Origin: Bacteroidota bacterium
GTDB lineage: Bacteria; Bacteroidota; Bacteroidia; Bacteroidales; UBA1556
Assembly: GCA_003648395.1 (NCBI GenBank)
Contig: QMPB01000034.1
Coordinates: 1 to 15,632 of the forward strand
Length of the DNA stretch: 15,632 nucleotides
Reading direction: 5' to 3'
Made by a program: the position numbers and the translations under genes. Shown here one piece after another: positions 1 to 7,235 of this stretch (the stretch's first letter is position 1; every line of letters starts with the position of its first letter). A model generated the notes under the pieces. It was not told where the DNA came from, did no database searches, and worked only from the letters and a program-made list of their open reading frames with translations.

Positions 1-1793
1 CAGTAGACAATGTAACTGCAACAAATATTGCAAATTATACAGGACTTACTACTATTGCAAGTGCTATATTGGGAGTAAATATGGATACAATTACTCTTCA
101 TTTATCTACACCATTAGTATCAGTACAAACTTATAATCTTACAATCAATAATGTAAAAGATACAGCTCAGAATATAATGGATTCAGCACAAACATTTGCA
201 GTGATGTACACAACACCAGTACCTAATGTTATTCCAAATTTAGTAATAACAGAAATAATGTATAATGGACCAGAAAGTGGGACAGATACAACGGAGTTTA
301 TAGAGATTTACAATAATGATACAATGAGTGTAAATCTTTCTGGTTATCAAATGGTACAAGGAGTTGAATACACCTTCCCATCGGTAACAATAGATACCAA
401 CTCATATTTTGTAATAGCATTAGATAGTGTAAAGTTTAATAATTTCTTTGGCATATCAGCTTATCAATGGGCAAGTGGAAGTTTAAAAAATAGTGGCGAA
501 GATATTATTCTAGTAACCAATAATGGAGATACAGTAGATGTTGTAGATTATGATGATAGTGGCGTATGGCCAACATCACCAGATGGAGATGGAAGAAGTT
601 TAACTTTCTGTAATCCTAATTTGGATAATAATAATGGAGCAAATTGGTCGGCAGCAATAACATACGTTGATACTAATTCAGTAGGGGATAGTATTTGGGC
701 AAATCCAGGAGCTAGTTGTGGAGTTTTACCAACACCACCTTCCGGAGACACTATTCCACCAGTAGTAAATAATGCAAAAGCAATTTCTGCAAATACTGTT
801 GAGGTTTATTACAGTGAAGCAGTTGGTGTTTCTGCTGAGAATGTTGTTAATTATTCAGGAATAGGTACAATTTCATTGGCTGTAAGAAATACTAGTAATG
901 ATGTAGTTACTTTAACTCTTAATACAGCACTGACTGATGGTGAAGGAAATACTTTAGTGGTTGATAATGTAAAGGATACTATGGGAAATGAGATGGCAAA
1001 TCCACAGTCTATTTCATTTATTTTTAACTCCTCTGTTGCTAGTCTAGTAATAGATGAAATAATGTACAACGATATTACAGATGATGATTCTCTAGAGTAT
1101 TTTGAGATTGTTAATAATTCTACAACTGCTGTTAATATAGGGGGTTATAAAGTAACAGAAGGAGTTGATTATACTTTTCCTGCTAATACTATCATTCAAT
1201 CATATGGATATTTAGTAATAGCGAAAGATTCTGCCTTAATAAATACTACATTTAATATTACAGGAACGCATCAATGGACAAGTGGAGGATTGAAGAATTC
1301 AGGTGAAGATATTGAAATCCAAAATACAGTTGGTGATGTAATAGATTATGTTGATTATGATGATGCTAATCCTTGGCCAGTAGAAGCTGACGGTGATGGA
1401 TATGCTTTAGAGTTACATGCTTATACAGACGATAATAATGATGGTGCAAATTGGTTTACATTTAATGCATTCTTTGCTATTTTTCATGGTGATACTATTT
1501 ATGGAACACCAGGTAGAGATAATATTTATGAGTCAATAGAGGAGAATGGCAGTTTGAAAAATATTAGAATTTATCCAAATCCTGCTAGCGACATTGTTTA
1601 TGTAAAGGGTGAGCAAGGAGTTTATATTGTGAAAATATATAGTATTAGTGGAAGTTTAGTTAAGGAGGTTGAAATATCTAATTCAAATAATAGCATTTCC
1701 ATAGAATCACTAAATAGTGGTATTTATATGATGATGTTTGTTGATGAAAAGACTGGTGGTGTTGGGTATAGGAAATTGATAATTGGGAATTAA
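1..1793 (+). CDS. T9SS-sorted modular protein with Ig-like and lamin-tail domains (5' end missing)
   Basis: The reading frame is open from base 3, so the true start lies left of the window. The visible part has the order: end of an SbsA-like Ig domain (to about 215), lamin-tail domain 1 (about 237-716, starting NLVITEIMYN), a second Ig-like domain (about 750-1034, starting DTIPPVVNNAKA), lamin-tail domain 2 (about 1041-1517, starting SLVIDEIMYN), and a C-terminal T9SS type A sorting domain (about 1560-1790). The sorting domain has the IYPNPASD entry and SLNSGIYMM near its end. The two Ig/lamin-tail modules are clear copies about 268 residues apart: both carry LKNSGEDI, a VDYDD block and DGDG. 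Proteins of this class are exported across the outer membrane by T9SS and then surface-attached or released; lamin-tail domains are often found in secreted nucleases, phosphatases and adhesins. No catalytic domain is visible here, so the activity, if any, lies upstream. TAA ends it at 1791-1793. Confidence 0.9.
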   Translation, partial: VDNVTATNIANYTGLTTIASAILGVNMDTITLHLSTPLVSVQTYNLTINNVKDTAQNIMDSAQTFAVMYTTPVPNVIPNLVITEIMYNGPESGTDTTEFIEIYNNDTMSVNLSGYQMVQGVEYTFPSVTIDTNSYFVIALDSVKFNNFFGISAYQWASGSLKNSGEDIILVTNNGDTVDVVDYDDSGVWPTSPDGDGRSLTFCNPNLDNNNGANWSAAITYVDTNSVGDSIWANPGASCGVLPTPPSGDTIPPVVNNAKAISANTVEVYYSEAVGVSAENVVNYSGIGTISLAVRNTSNDVVTLTLNTALTDGEGNTLVVDNVKDTMGNEMANPQSISFIFNSSVASLVIDEIMYNDITDDDSLEYFEIVNNSTTAVNIGGYKVTEGVDYTFPANTIIQSYGYLVIAKDSALINTTFNITGTHQWTSGGLKNSGEDIEIQNTVGDVIDYVDYDDANPWPVEADGDGYALELHAYTDDNNDGANWFTFNAFFAIFHGDTIYGTPGRDNIYESIEENGSLKNIRIYPNPASDIVYVKGEQGVYIVKIYSISGSLVKEVEISNSNNSISIESLNSGIYMMMFVDEKTGGVGYRKLIIGN

Positions 1794-1879
1794 TAACTCA
1801 ACAGTTTGATATTCAATATTTTTGAAACATATGAGGCGCAGTAGTTAACATAGATATTTATTGTTTTCATGGTTTACGT

Positions 1880-1903
1880 AGAGCGGTCATTCCTGACCGT
1901 TCT
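1880..1903. terminator. Hairpin downstream of the T9SS protein, possible terminator
   Basis: CGGTCA (1884-1889) and TGACCG (1894-1899) pair around a TTCC loop. The stem extends outward through a G-T wobble and three A-T or G-C pairs to 1880/1903. It lies about 87 bases past the upstream stop codon. The right flank is TCTTCTT rather than a clean T run, so it may be an intergenic repeat hairpin and not a strong terminator. Confidence 0.4.
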
Positions 1904-1910
1904 TCTTATG

Positions 1911-2040
1911 GCTAAAGCCTGTCTGTAGGCTAGGCAGGGAAATAAGTATAAAGAGGAAAGAAGATAGAGGACAATTGTTAGTAAAAAGTTTTATTGGTAT
2001 TTCATCCCTACTTACCAGCAGGCAGGCTTTAGGGCAGGGA
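1911..2040. repeat. Imperfect inverted-repeat element (MITE- or REP-like)
   Basis: CTAAAGCCTGTCTG at 1912-1925 is matched in reverse complement at 2019-2032 (CAGGCAGGCTTTAG) with one mismatch, enclosing about 93 bases with no ORF. Each arm can also fold locally, for example CCTGTCT with AGGCAGG (1919-1939). TAAAGCCTGCCTG-type repeats are familiar to me from Bacteroidota intergenic regions, but I cannot test family membership here. The surrounding 1794-2150 gap holds no other recognisable feature apart from the hairpin at 1880-1903. Confidence 0.5.
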
Positions 2041-2150
2041 ATAAAATGGTAAGAAAAGTTTTTTGGATAGAGGTGATTAATTAATATTAGCGATAGGACT
2101 AATCTTGTAGAATGATTTATTAACCCAAATAATCAAATAAACAATTAAGA

Positions 2151-3449
2151 TTATTTCATCCACTCTTTCAATAAGCTGATTGCTTCTTCTCGCATTGGCT
2201 CTGGTAGATTACTAATTCGTGTTCTATGGCTACCTTTTGGTTTAGTAAATTTTATACAATTATTATCAAGGCTAAGTTCCACAGAAGTTGATCCCCAGGG
2301 GTCGTATTCTCCTGTTATAAATATCATATTTTTGGCATAATGACGAACCCAATTATCAATTTTAATATGTAAGCTATTGTTGTATTTTACAGTTTCTCCC
2401 TTTGGTGCAGTAAACTCAAAGGTAGGATTTTGTTTGTAGCTAGTCCATTCTTTAAAAGGAGTAATGTCGTAACCATACATTCCAAATTGAGTTATTGCTT
2501 GATAAAAGAATGGTTGCATTTGTTTTATTCCCTGCTCTGAAATCCAGTCAATACTAGCAACATTGTCGAGATGCTTTATCATTTTTATAGCTCCTACTTC
2601 TGCTTCTGGAATATCCTTAAAATTTGTTGTTCCCCATTGCCAAAATGCAAATGAGTATTCTAAAACAGTTAGTTCATAGCCTTTTTCTATTCCCATACTA
2701 TAAGTTTGATGTTTTTCTTTGGCTAGTTTTTCAAATTCGGGAATATATTTTGCTTTGTTTTTGAGCATCTCAGTTTGATAATCAAGAATAGCTTCTCTTT
2801 CCTCAGCAGTTCCAACTTTTCCTAAATGTCTGTAAACTCGTTTTTCTTCCATTGAGAAATTTAGTGGAGCAACATAAGCTACTGTAACGGCAACATCATT
2901 AGGGTATAAATATCGATGATATATTGATGTTTGTCCACCTTTGCTAATGCCAGTATTTACCCATTTATTCTTGTATATATTTTTGAGAATTTCAATAATA
3001 TGATGATGGTCAGCAGCAGCATTTTCTATTGTTAAATAAGTCCAATGAAAAAGCGCGGAGTCTGGTGTAGAGGATGCGAAAAATCTATATTCTACTACAA
3101 TTTGGTTTGCATTGAGAATAGGGGAGAGCTCATTTACATAGTTGGGGTATGATGCATAAGTAGCTGCATATCCTTCTGTTACAAATACAACTGCACTATC
3201 AAAGTCAAGATGCGAAAGAAATATTCTCTGAGTGAAGAATCCTTTGCTACTGTCCTTTGGGTTTATTAGTTGTGGAACAGAAAGAAGATATTTTTCTTTG
3301 AAAAATTTACTGGTTTTCAGTTCTTTAAAGTTAAAATTATACTGTTTGCTTAATTGATCAAGCTTGTTGTATAATTCAGTTTGCTTTTGAGCGTTTATTG
3401 TTCCTATAAATAGGATGAAGGTGGTGATTAATATTGTTATGTTTTTCAT
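2151..3449 (-). CDS. Secreted S28/S37-type serine aminopeptidase
   Basis: This 432-residue protein has a signal peptide (MKNITILITTFILFIGTINA, about 1-20) and an alpha/beta-hydrolase peptidase fold. The likely nucleophile is Ser169 in GISKGG. Asp383 in GEYDPWG and His408 in KGSHRT complete a plausible triad in the right order. The sequence around GGQTSIYHRYLYPND is typical of the Bacteroidota PS-10/S37 and S28-like prolyl/tripeptidyl aminopeptidases, which remove short N-terminal peptides in the periplasm or outside the cell. The start at 3449 was chosen because the signal peptide begins there. An in-frame ATG at 3560 would add 37 residues encoded by tandem DNA repeats ahead of the signal peptide, which is implausible. 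Substrate specificity cannot be read from the sequence. The S28 versus S37 assignment is uncertain, but the serine peptidase call is firm. Confidence 0.82.
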   Translation of the reverse strand: MKNITILITTFILFIGTINAQKQTELYNKLDQLSKQYNFNFKELKTSKFFKEKYLLSVPQLINPKDSSKGFFTQRIFLSHLDFDSAVVFVTEGYAATYASYPNYVNELSPILNANQIVVEYRFFASSTPDSALFHWTYLTIENAAADHHHIIEILKNIYKNKWVNTGISKGGQTSIYHRYLYPNDVAVTVAYVAPLNFSMEEKRVYRHLGKVGTAEEREAILDYQTEMLKNKAKYIPEFEKLAKEKHQTYSMGIEKGYELTVLEYSFAFWQWGTTNFKDIPEAEVGAIKMIKHLDNVASIDWISEQGIKQMQPFFYQAITQFGMYGYDITPFKEWTSYKQNPTFEFTAPKGETVKYNNSLHIKIDNWVRHYAKNMIFITGEYDPWGSTSVELSLDNNCIKFTKPKGSHRTRISNLPEPMREEAISLLKEWMK

Positions 3450-3465
3450 GTATTTGGTTGTTTTG

Positions 3466-3600
3466 TTGTTTGCTTTGCTTATAATGAGGCTCTCGCAAAG
3501 CCGCAAAGTCGCTATTTTATTGTTCGCTTTGCTCACAATGAGGCTCTCGCAAAGCCGCAAAGTCGCTGTTTTTATTGTTCGCTTTGCTCACAATGTTTGT
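3466..3600. repeat. 54-56 bp tandem repeat in the peptidase leader
   Basis: A 31-base block (AATGAGGCTCTCGCAAAGCC and the 11 bases after it) occurs identically at 3483-3513 and 3537-3567. A second block, TTGTTCGCTTTGCTCAC or close variants, occurs at 3466-3482, 3520-3536 and about 3576-3592. On the minus strand this is the presumed 5' leader of the peptidase gene, and GCAAAGC can pair with the downstream GCTTTGC in each unit. Because 54 is a multiple of three, the repeat reads as an in-frame peptide duplication in an upstream-extended ORF, which is probably not translated. Confidence 0.75.
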
Positions 3601-3603
3601 CTG

Positions 3604-3611
3604 CAAATTTA
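3604..3611 (-). promoter_or_regulatory. Candidate -7 box for the secreted peptidase
   Basis: On the minus strand this reads TAAATTTG, matching the Bacteroidota -7 consensus TAnnTTTG. No TTG lies at the usual 17-23 base spacing upstream, so support is partial. If used, transcription would start near 3598 and give a leader of about 150 bases made largely of the tandem repeats. Confidence 0.35.
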
Positions 3612-3624
3612 TACGAATTAAACT

Positions 3625-3734
3625 AATTATTAATTCGCGTAATTAGTAAAATTTGCTATAATTCGCAGATCCAATAATGAGTAAAGCGAATTATCATCTC
3701 TGTAAATCCATTAAATCCGTGTCATCGGTGTTCT
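3625..3734. repeat. Composite intergenic repeat between peptidase and nucleotidase genes
   Basis: The gap 3612-3738 has no gene. It contains an AATTCGC/AATTAGT/AATTTGC-type repeat (about 3625-3666) followed by a stretch (about 3696-3734) with TAAATCCATTAAATCCGTG and then TCATCGGTGTTC. Both word types are recurring intergenic sequences in Bacteroidota as far as I recall. They directly abut the 3' end of the nucleotidase gene. Copy number elsewhere in the genome cannot be judged from this window. Confidence 0.4.
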
Positions 3735-3738
3735 ATCA

Positions 3739-4434
3739 TTACAAAATATCCTTTATTTCAATCAAATCATTTACCTCATACATGGGTTTATAATCGCTAG
3801 TGCCATTTATTAAGTTAGTCCAAATATTATCCATCCCAACAGAGGCTGCTCCTTGAATGTCGGCTTTAATATCATCACCAATCATAATGCAATCCTCTGG
3901 CTTTGCATCAACCTGATTTATTGCATATTTAAAAATAGCAGGATTTGGCTTTTTCCAAGGAGTTTGCTCGCTTATTATTACTTCATCAAAATATTGTTCT
4001 AAGTTAGAGTTCTTGATTTTAAGAGTTTGAACTTCTGCAAAACCATTAGTTATAAGGTGCAGAGTGTATTTCTCTTTCAGATAGTTAAGAATTTCGTGTG
4101 AGTTTGGGAATAGATGAGTTTTAAAAGGACTTAATTTTACATAATCTTGACTCATATTATAAGCTGTGTCTTTTTCGTCAATACTAAAATGCCTAAGAGT
4201 AGCCCAAAACCTTTCTAGACTTAAAAAATCTTTTTTTATTGCTCCAATTCTGTATTTAGCCCAAAGTTCATGATTAATTTCATAATAAACTTCATAAAAC
4301 TTATCAAAGCTTGGAATCCCTTTTTTCTCGAGATCATACTTAGAAAAGATGTCTTTTAGTACCTCAATAGAATTTTTGTCGAAGTTCCAGATAGTACGAT
4401 CTAAGTCAAAAAATATATGTTTGTATTTTGTCAT
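3739..4434 (-). CDS. YjjG-family noncanonical pyrimidine nucleotidase (HAD hydrolase)
   Basis: This 231-residue cytosolic protein has all four HAD motifs. Motif I is FFDLDRT with nucleophile Asp10 and acid/base Asp12. Motif II is LITNGF with Thr129. Motif III is the Lys in KKPNPAIF (161-168). Motif IV is IGDDIKAD with Asp187/Asp188. A helical C1 cap lies between motifs I and II (about 15-105). The FDLDRTIWNF start and overall length fit the YjjG/YfnB group, which dephosphorylates nucleoside monophosphates, especially damaged or noncanonical pyrimidine nucleotides, as house-cleaning. The start gives MTKYKHIFFDLD, the usual few residues before motif I. It lies between the repressor gene upstream (149-base gap) and the peptidase downstream, with no sign of tight coupling to either. 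Substrate assignment is by family only. Confidence 0.88.
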   Translation of the reverse strand: MTKYKHIFFDLDRTIWNFDKNSIEVLKDIFSKYDLEKKGIPSFDKFYEVYYEINHELWAKYRIGAIKKDFLSLERFWATLRHFSIDEKDTAYNMSQDYVKLSPFKTHLFPNSHEILNYLKEKYTLHLITNGFAEVQTLKIKNSNLEQYFDEVIISEQTPWKKPNPAIFKYAINQVDAKPEDCIMIGDDIKADIQGAASVGMDNIWTNLINGTSDYKPMYEVNDLIEIKDIL

Positions 4435-4583
4435 TATTATTGTTGTTTAGGATTGCGAATTTAGTAAAATTAAGGAATATAGGAGTATCTGATATTACAA
4501 ATATCTACGAATAATGAACTGCAAAATACAAGATTTATTAGGGTTATATGTTGTCTAGTTTATGATATACTTAAAGTTTATTA

Positions 4584-5390
4584 TCAATTAAAATCAAGCC
4601 GAGTTTGAATAGCCTTAACATCTTTCTTCAATTCTTCAATGCTTTTAAGAAGTTCATCTTTGGGTTGATTAGCTTCGGGCAATTCGCCACTAATAAAGTT
4701 TACAAAGCTCCAGATTTCTCTTACTTGGCTAATTGGTATCTCATAAGGTTCGTATAGTATGTTGAGTGAAATTAGTTTTATGGTTCCATCTTTTTCTATG
4801 TTATTTTCTATAATTTTAAAAACTATTCCATCATTAATTGTAAGTACAATATATGGTTTACCGGATTTAATCGCATGCCAATTTTGTACGTATTCACCAG
4901 TAATGTATGCTCCATCAGGAATTGGTAGCATAGAATCGCCATTTATCTGGAAACTACGGTATTTCTTTTCTTTACTAAGAAATGGCAAACGGAATGTTGG
5001 TAGTACTTTTATATATTCAGGGTCGGCAAAGCCTCCTGTATAACCAGCTTTGGCTTTCTCTGGAACTAGCTCTATATTTTCTTCATTATCCTCGCCAATG
5101 GTTGAAGCTAATACTCGTAATTTTTCTCCTTTAAAGTAAATATCATATCCACGTTCAATTTGCGAAATTTGACTTTCAGGTAATATGCTAAGATCAACCT
5201 TAATTAAAGTGTCTATGGCTATATTATAATAATCAGAGAAAGCCAATAGTACTTCAATACTAGGCTTTGCAACCTCGTTTTCATAACCACTTAATGTAGA
5301 TCGATACATATCTAGTGAACTAGCTACTATGTCTTGGGTTAAGCCTTTGCGTTTGCGCAATAGCTTGATATTTGTGCTGAAATAGGACAT
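4584..5390 (-). CDS. XRE-family repressor with S24 (LexA/CI-like) domain
   Basis: This 268-residue protein has an N-terminal helix-turn-helix (about 6-62; GLTQDIVASSLDMYRSTLSG includes the recognition helix) and a C-terminal S24 domain (about 105-232). The S24 domain has nucleophile Ser153 in NGDSMLP and general-base Lys192 in GIVFKII. A candidate self-cleavage bond, Ala115-Gly116 in KAKAGY, lies 38 residues before the serine, close to LexA spacing. The last 25 residues (about 244-266) look like a short amphipathic coiled coil, possibly for oligomerisation. This architecture is widespread in Bacteroidota as LexA-family regulators; whether this one is autocleaved or RecA-responsive is not known. 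The gene is divergent from the secreted protein at 5614, with a 223-base shared upstream region. The start MSYFSTNIKLLRKRKG places the HTH normally. Confidence 0.9.
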   Translation of the reverse strand: MSYFSTNIKLLRKRKGLTQDIVASSLDMYRSTLSGYENEVAKPSIEVLLAFSDYYNIAIDTLIKVDLSILPESQISQIERGYDIYFKGEKLRVLASTIGEDNEENIELVPEKAKAGYTGGFADPEYIKVLPTFRLPFLSKEKKYRSFQINGDSMLPIPDGAYITGEYVQNWHAIKSGKPYIVLTINDGIVFKIIENNIEKDGTIKLISLNILYEPYEIPISQVREIWSFVNFISGELPEANQPKDELLKSIEELKKDVKAIQTRLDFN

Positions 5391-5470
5391 GATTTAAGGG
5401 CATTAAATTATTAAATTATTGAGTTGTTCCTTGTTTGTGATTGGTTTCTAGCCTTTAGGTTTGAATAGAC

Positions 5471-5478
5471 CAAAGATA
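5471..5478 (-). promoter_or_regulatory. Candidate -7 box for the XRE-S24 repressor
   Basis: The minus strand reads TATCTTTG (TAnnTTTG), about 80 bases upstream of the repressor start. No properly spaced TTG is visible, so the call is weak. Confidence 0.3.
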
Positions 5479-5503
5479 GTAATAATGATTGAATAATGGA
5501 CAG

Positions 5504-5530
5504 AAAAAAGATTGTATTTTAATCTTTTTT
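5504..5530. promoter_or_regulatory. Perfect 10-bp palindrome in the divergent intergenic region
   Basis: AAAAAAGATT (5504-5513) and AATCTTTTTT (5521-5530) are exact reverse complements separated by 7 bases. The site lies between the repressor gene and the secreted-protein promoter, as expected for an operator of the adjacent HTH protein. Its low G+C makes it a poor terminator, though a T run follows on both strands. The operator role is inferred. Confidence 0.4.
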
Positions 5531-5548
5531 TGAATATATTTTCTTGAT

Positions 5549-5578
5549 TTGTATAGCAATAAAAAAGCTTTACTTTTG
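5549..5578 (+). promoter_or_regulatory. Bacteroidota-type promoter of the TTG-start secreted protein
   Basis: TTG at 5549-5551, a 19-base spacer and TACTTTTG at 5571-5578 match the TTG-N17-23-TAnnTTTG consensus. The predicted start site near 5584 leaves a leader of about 30 bases before the TTG codon at 5614. Confidence 0.6.
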
Positions 5579-5613
5579 TTATTAGTATTAATGTAAATAA
5601 TAATTCACTCAAC

Positions 5614-6630
5614 TTGAAAATACTACTATATATATTGCTTATTATTAGTCCAATAGTATTAAAAGGACAAAACATTGAATTGTTAAATCAGTATAAGGAT
5701 TCAATAAAGACTAATGCTCTTTTGATGATGGCTGCACCTGACTTTGCTCAGAAAAAAATATTATCAGATAGAATTGAAAGCTCAATTACTAAATTGATAA
5801 AGCAAGAAAAATCTATTAATTTTAAAATGGATTCTATGCGTCTTGTAAAGGTGTTAACTTCTGATAATAAGAAATTTAGAATATTTACTTGGGTATTACC
5901 TAAAGAAAATAATACTTATGTTTTTAAAGGAATAGTTCAGACTTATAATAAGAACAAAAAGGACTATAGAATGATTAAATTAGTTGATAAAACTAAATCT
6001 ATATCAAGACCATATAGTAAGATACTGGGTGCAAAAAAATGGTATGGTGCTTATTATTACAAGATTATTCAGAAAAAAAGAGGCTCAAAGTATTATTATA
6101 CTCTTTTGGGTTGGAAGGGGAAAGATAAAACAGTACAAAGTAAAATTATTGAAGTAGCAACAATAAAGAATAATGGCGATATATCTTTTGGATATAGCTT
6201 GTTTAAAATTAAGGGCTACGAATACTTTAAATCTACACCATCTGTGAAACGTTTAATTCTCGCTTATTCGGCAAAAGCGACTATGTATCTTAGTTACGAC
6301 TATCAAACAATAATTCTAAAAACATATAAGCACTCAAAAAGTAAAAAGAATAAGCCAAAGTATGGCTTTAATGCACAGAAAGCTGATTCTAAACCAAATG
6401 AAAAAAGAAAGACAATAAAGTATAATATGATTGTAATGGATAGGTTAATACCAGTATCTCCAGAGTTAAAGGAGTTTGCAGACTTTTATTATCCAGAATC
6501 AAACATAATAGATGCTCTCAGGTATGAAAAAAATCAATGGAAATATTATCCTGATATTGATGCTAGAACTAAGAGTAGTGTTTCAAAGAAATCAAAGAAA
6601 ATTGATTATAATCTTACTCCAAAGGAATAG
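5614..6630 (+). CDS. Secreted conserved protein of unknown function
   Basis: This 338-residue protein has a signal peptide (MKILLYILLIISPIVLKG, about 1-18). It starts with TTG: no in-frame ATG or GTG lies upstream, and the promoter places the transcript start about 30 bases before it, so TTG is well supported. The middle resembles a recurring Bacteroidota family of exported proteins that I recognise only as hypothetical. Landmarks are KKFRIFTWVLP (86-96), KKWYGAYYYKII (141-152), a YYTLLGWKGKDK block (161-172), KRLILAYSAKATM (212-224) and a late DALRYEKNQWKYYPD (300-314). The C-terminal 25 residues are Lys/Ser-rich. No catalytic motif, lipobox or T9SS sorting domain is visible, so a periplasmic location is likely. 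It is divergent from the XRE-S24 repressor, which may control it (inference). No clear terminator follows. Confidence 0.8.
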   Translation: MKILLYILLIISPIVLKGQNIELLNQYKDSIKTNALLMMAAPDFAQKKILSDRIESSITKLIKQEKSINFKMDSMRLVKVLTSDNKKFRIFTWVLPKENNTYVFKGIVQTYNKNKKDYRMIKLVDKTKSISRPYSKILGAKKWYGAYYYKIIQKKRGSKYYYTLLGWKGKDKTVQSKIIEVATIKNNGDISFGYSLFKIKGYEYFKSTPSVKRLILAYSAKATMYLSYDYQTIILKTYKHSKSKKNKPKYGFNAQKADSKPNEKRKTIKYNMIVMDRLIPVSPELKEFADFYYPESNIIDALRYEKNQWKYYPDIDARTKSSVSKKSKKIDYNLTPKE

Positions 6631-6700
6631 TTTTGTATGATTAATGCGAATTAGTATTGAATAATTTGTGTAATTAATTAAGCTGTCTTTCTAGTAATAG

Positions 6701-6870
6701 AATCTACCTGATATTTCTACCCATTAAATAGTAAAATACTTTATTGTATTAATATAAATAATGAAATTTACAGTAAATCAGTAAGTTGAATATATTATAT
6801 TATTTAATTGCATACCTGATATATACTAAATATTTATTGATGCATACCTCATACATACTTCAAATATTTG
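6701..6870 (+). promoter_or_regulatory. Upstream region with direct repeats of a CATACCT-type box
   Basis: CATACCTGATATATACT at 6811-6827 is repeated 32 bases later as CATACCTCATACATACT at 6843-6859 (15 of 17 bases). Each copy is followed by AAATATTT. AATCTACCTG occurs at 6701-6710 and again, identically, at 7248-7257 ahead of the next gene. These look like regulator-binding repeats about three helical turns apart, overlapping the -33 region of the promoter. The rest of the 304-base gap 6631-6934 is AT-rich with no ORF. Confidence 0.5.
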
Positions 6871-6898
6871 GTACAGCCAGCTTTAGTATATATGTTTG
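6868..6898 (+). promoter_or_regulatory. Promoter of the 75-aa membrane-anchored protein
   Basis: TTG at 6868-6870, a 20-base spacer and TATGTTTG at 6891-6898 match the Bacteroidota consensus. The predicted leader before ATG 6935 is about 30 bases. Confidence 0.65.
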
Positions 6899-6934
6899 CA
6901 TTGTAATTATTAAGTAAATATATATTCAATTATT

Positions 6935-7162
6935 ATGAAAGCTGTTAGATTATTAATCTCAAACCCACAAGTGCCAATTTCTGTTTTATTAATGCTCGCG
7001 CTAATGTTTATTGCAATTGCTAAAATATCAGCAAAGGATAATTTATATTCTACTACGTTTAAAGACTCAAATAAAGAAGAGGTAAAGAGTGAAGATAAGG
7101 TTGTGGAGGTTGTTTCTTATGTAGATAATCGAATTATTAAATTATATCCTATTTATAATTAG
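6935..7162 (+). CDS. Small single-helix membrane or secreted protein, unknown function
   Basis: This 75-residue protein has a hydrophobic segment at about 14-33 (PISVLLMLALMFIAIAKISA) that is either an uncleaved anchor or a long signal sequence. A charged 40-residue tail follows, rich in Glu/Lys (SNKEEVKSEDK) and ending NRIIKLYPIYN. That end resembles the entry strand of a T9SS sorting domain (IKLYPNP) but stops before the PNP motif is completed. I do not recognise a family. It is a real gene in my view because a consensus promoter with a matching leader sits directly upstream and the anchor sequence is coherent. No terminator separates it from the next small gene, which has its own promoter of the same design. 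Confidence 0.6.
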   Translation: MKAVRLLISNPQVPISVLLMLALMFIAIAKISAKDNLYSTTFKDSNKEEVKSEDKVVEVVSYVDNRIIKLYPIYN

Positions 7163-7235
7163 ATTAATGTTGTATTATTATTGATTTCTTTAAAGTGTCT
7201 GAATAATAGGTTGTTAAAGTGATTGTAGTTGTCGT

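Noticed and set aside
3450..3560. N-terminal extension of the peptidase from ATG 3560
   Set aside because: It encodes only the tandem DNA repeat and would put 37 residues ahead of a good signal peptide at 3449.
3466..3600. CRISPR-like array
   Set aside because: Only two full units, no unique spacers between repeats, and no cas genes nearby. It is a simple tandem repeat.
5448..5675. 75-codon - strand ORF across the divergent promoter region
   Set aside because: It covers the promoter and start of the secreted protein and the palindrome; its composition is not protein-like.
7163..7235. Leftover sorting-domain coding sequence between the two small genes
   Set aside because: Translation of the three + frames shows early stops and no sorting-domain pattern, so a simple frameshift joining the genes is not supported.
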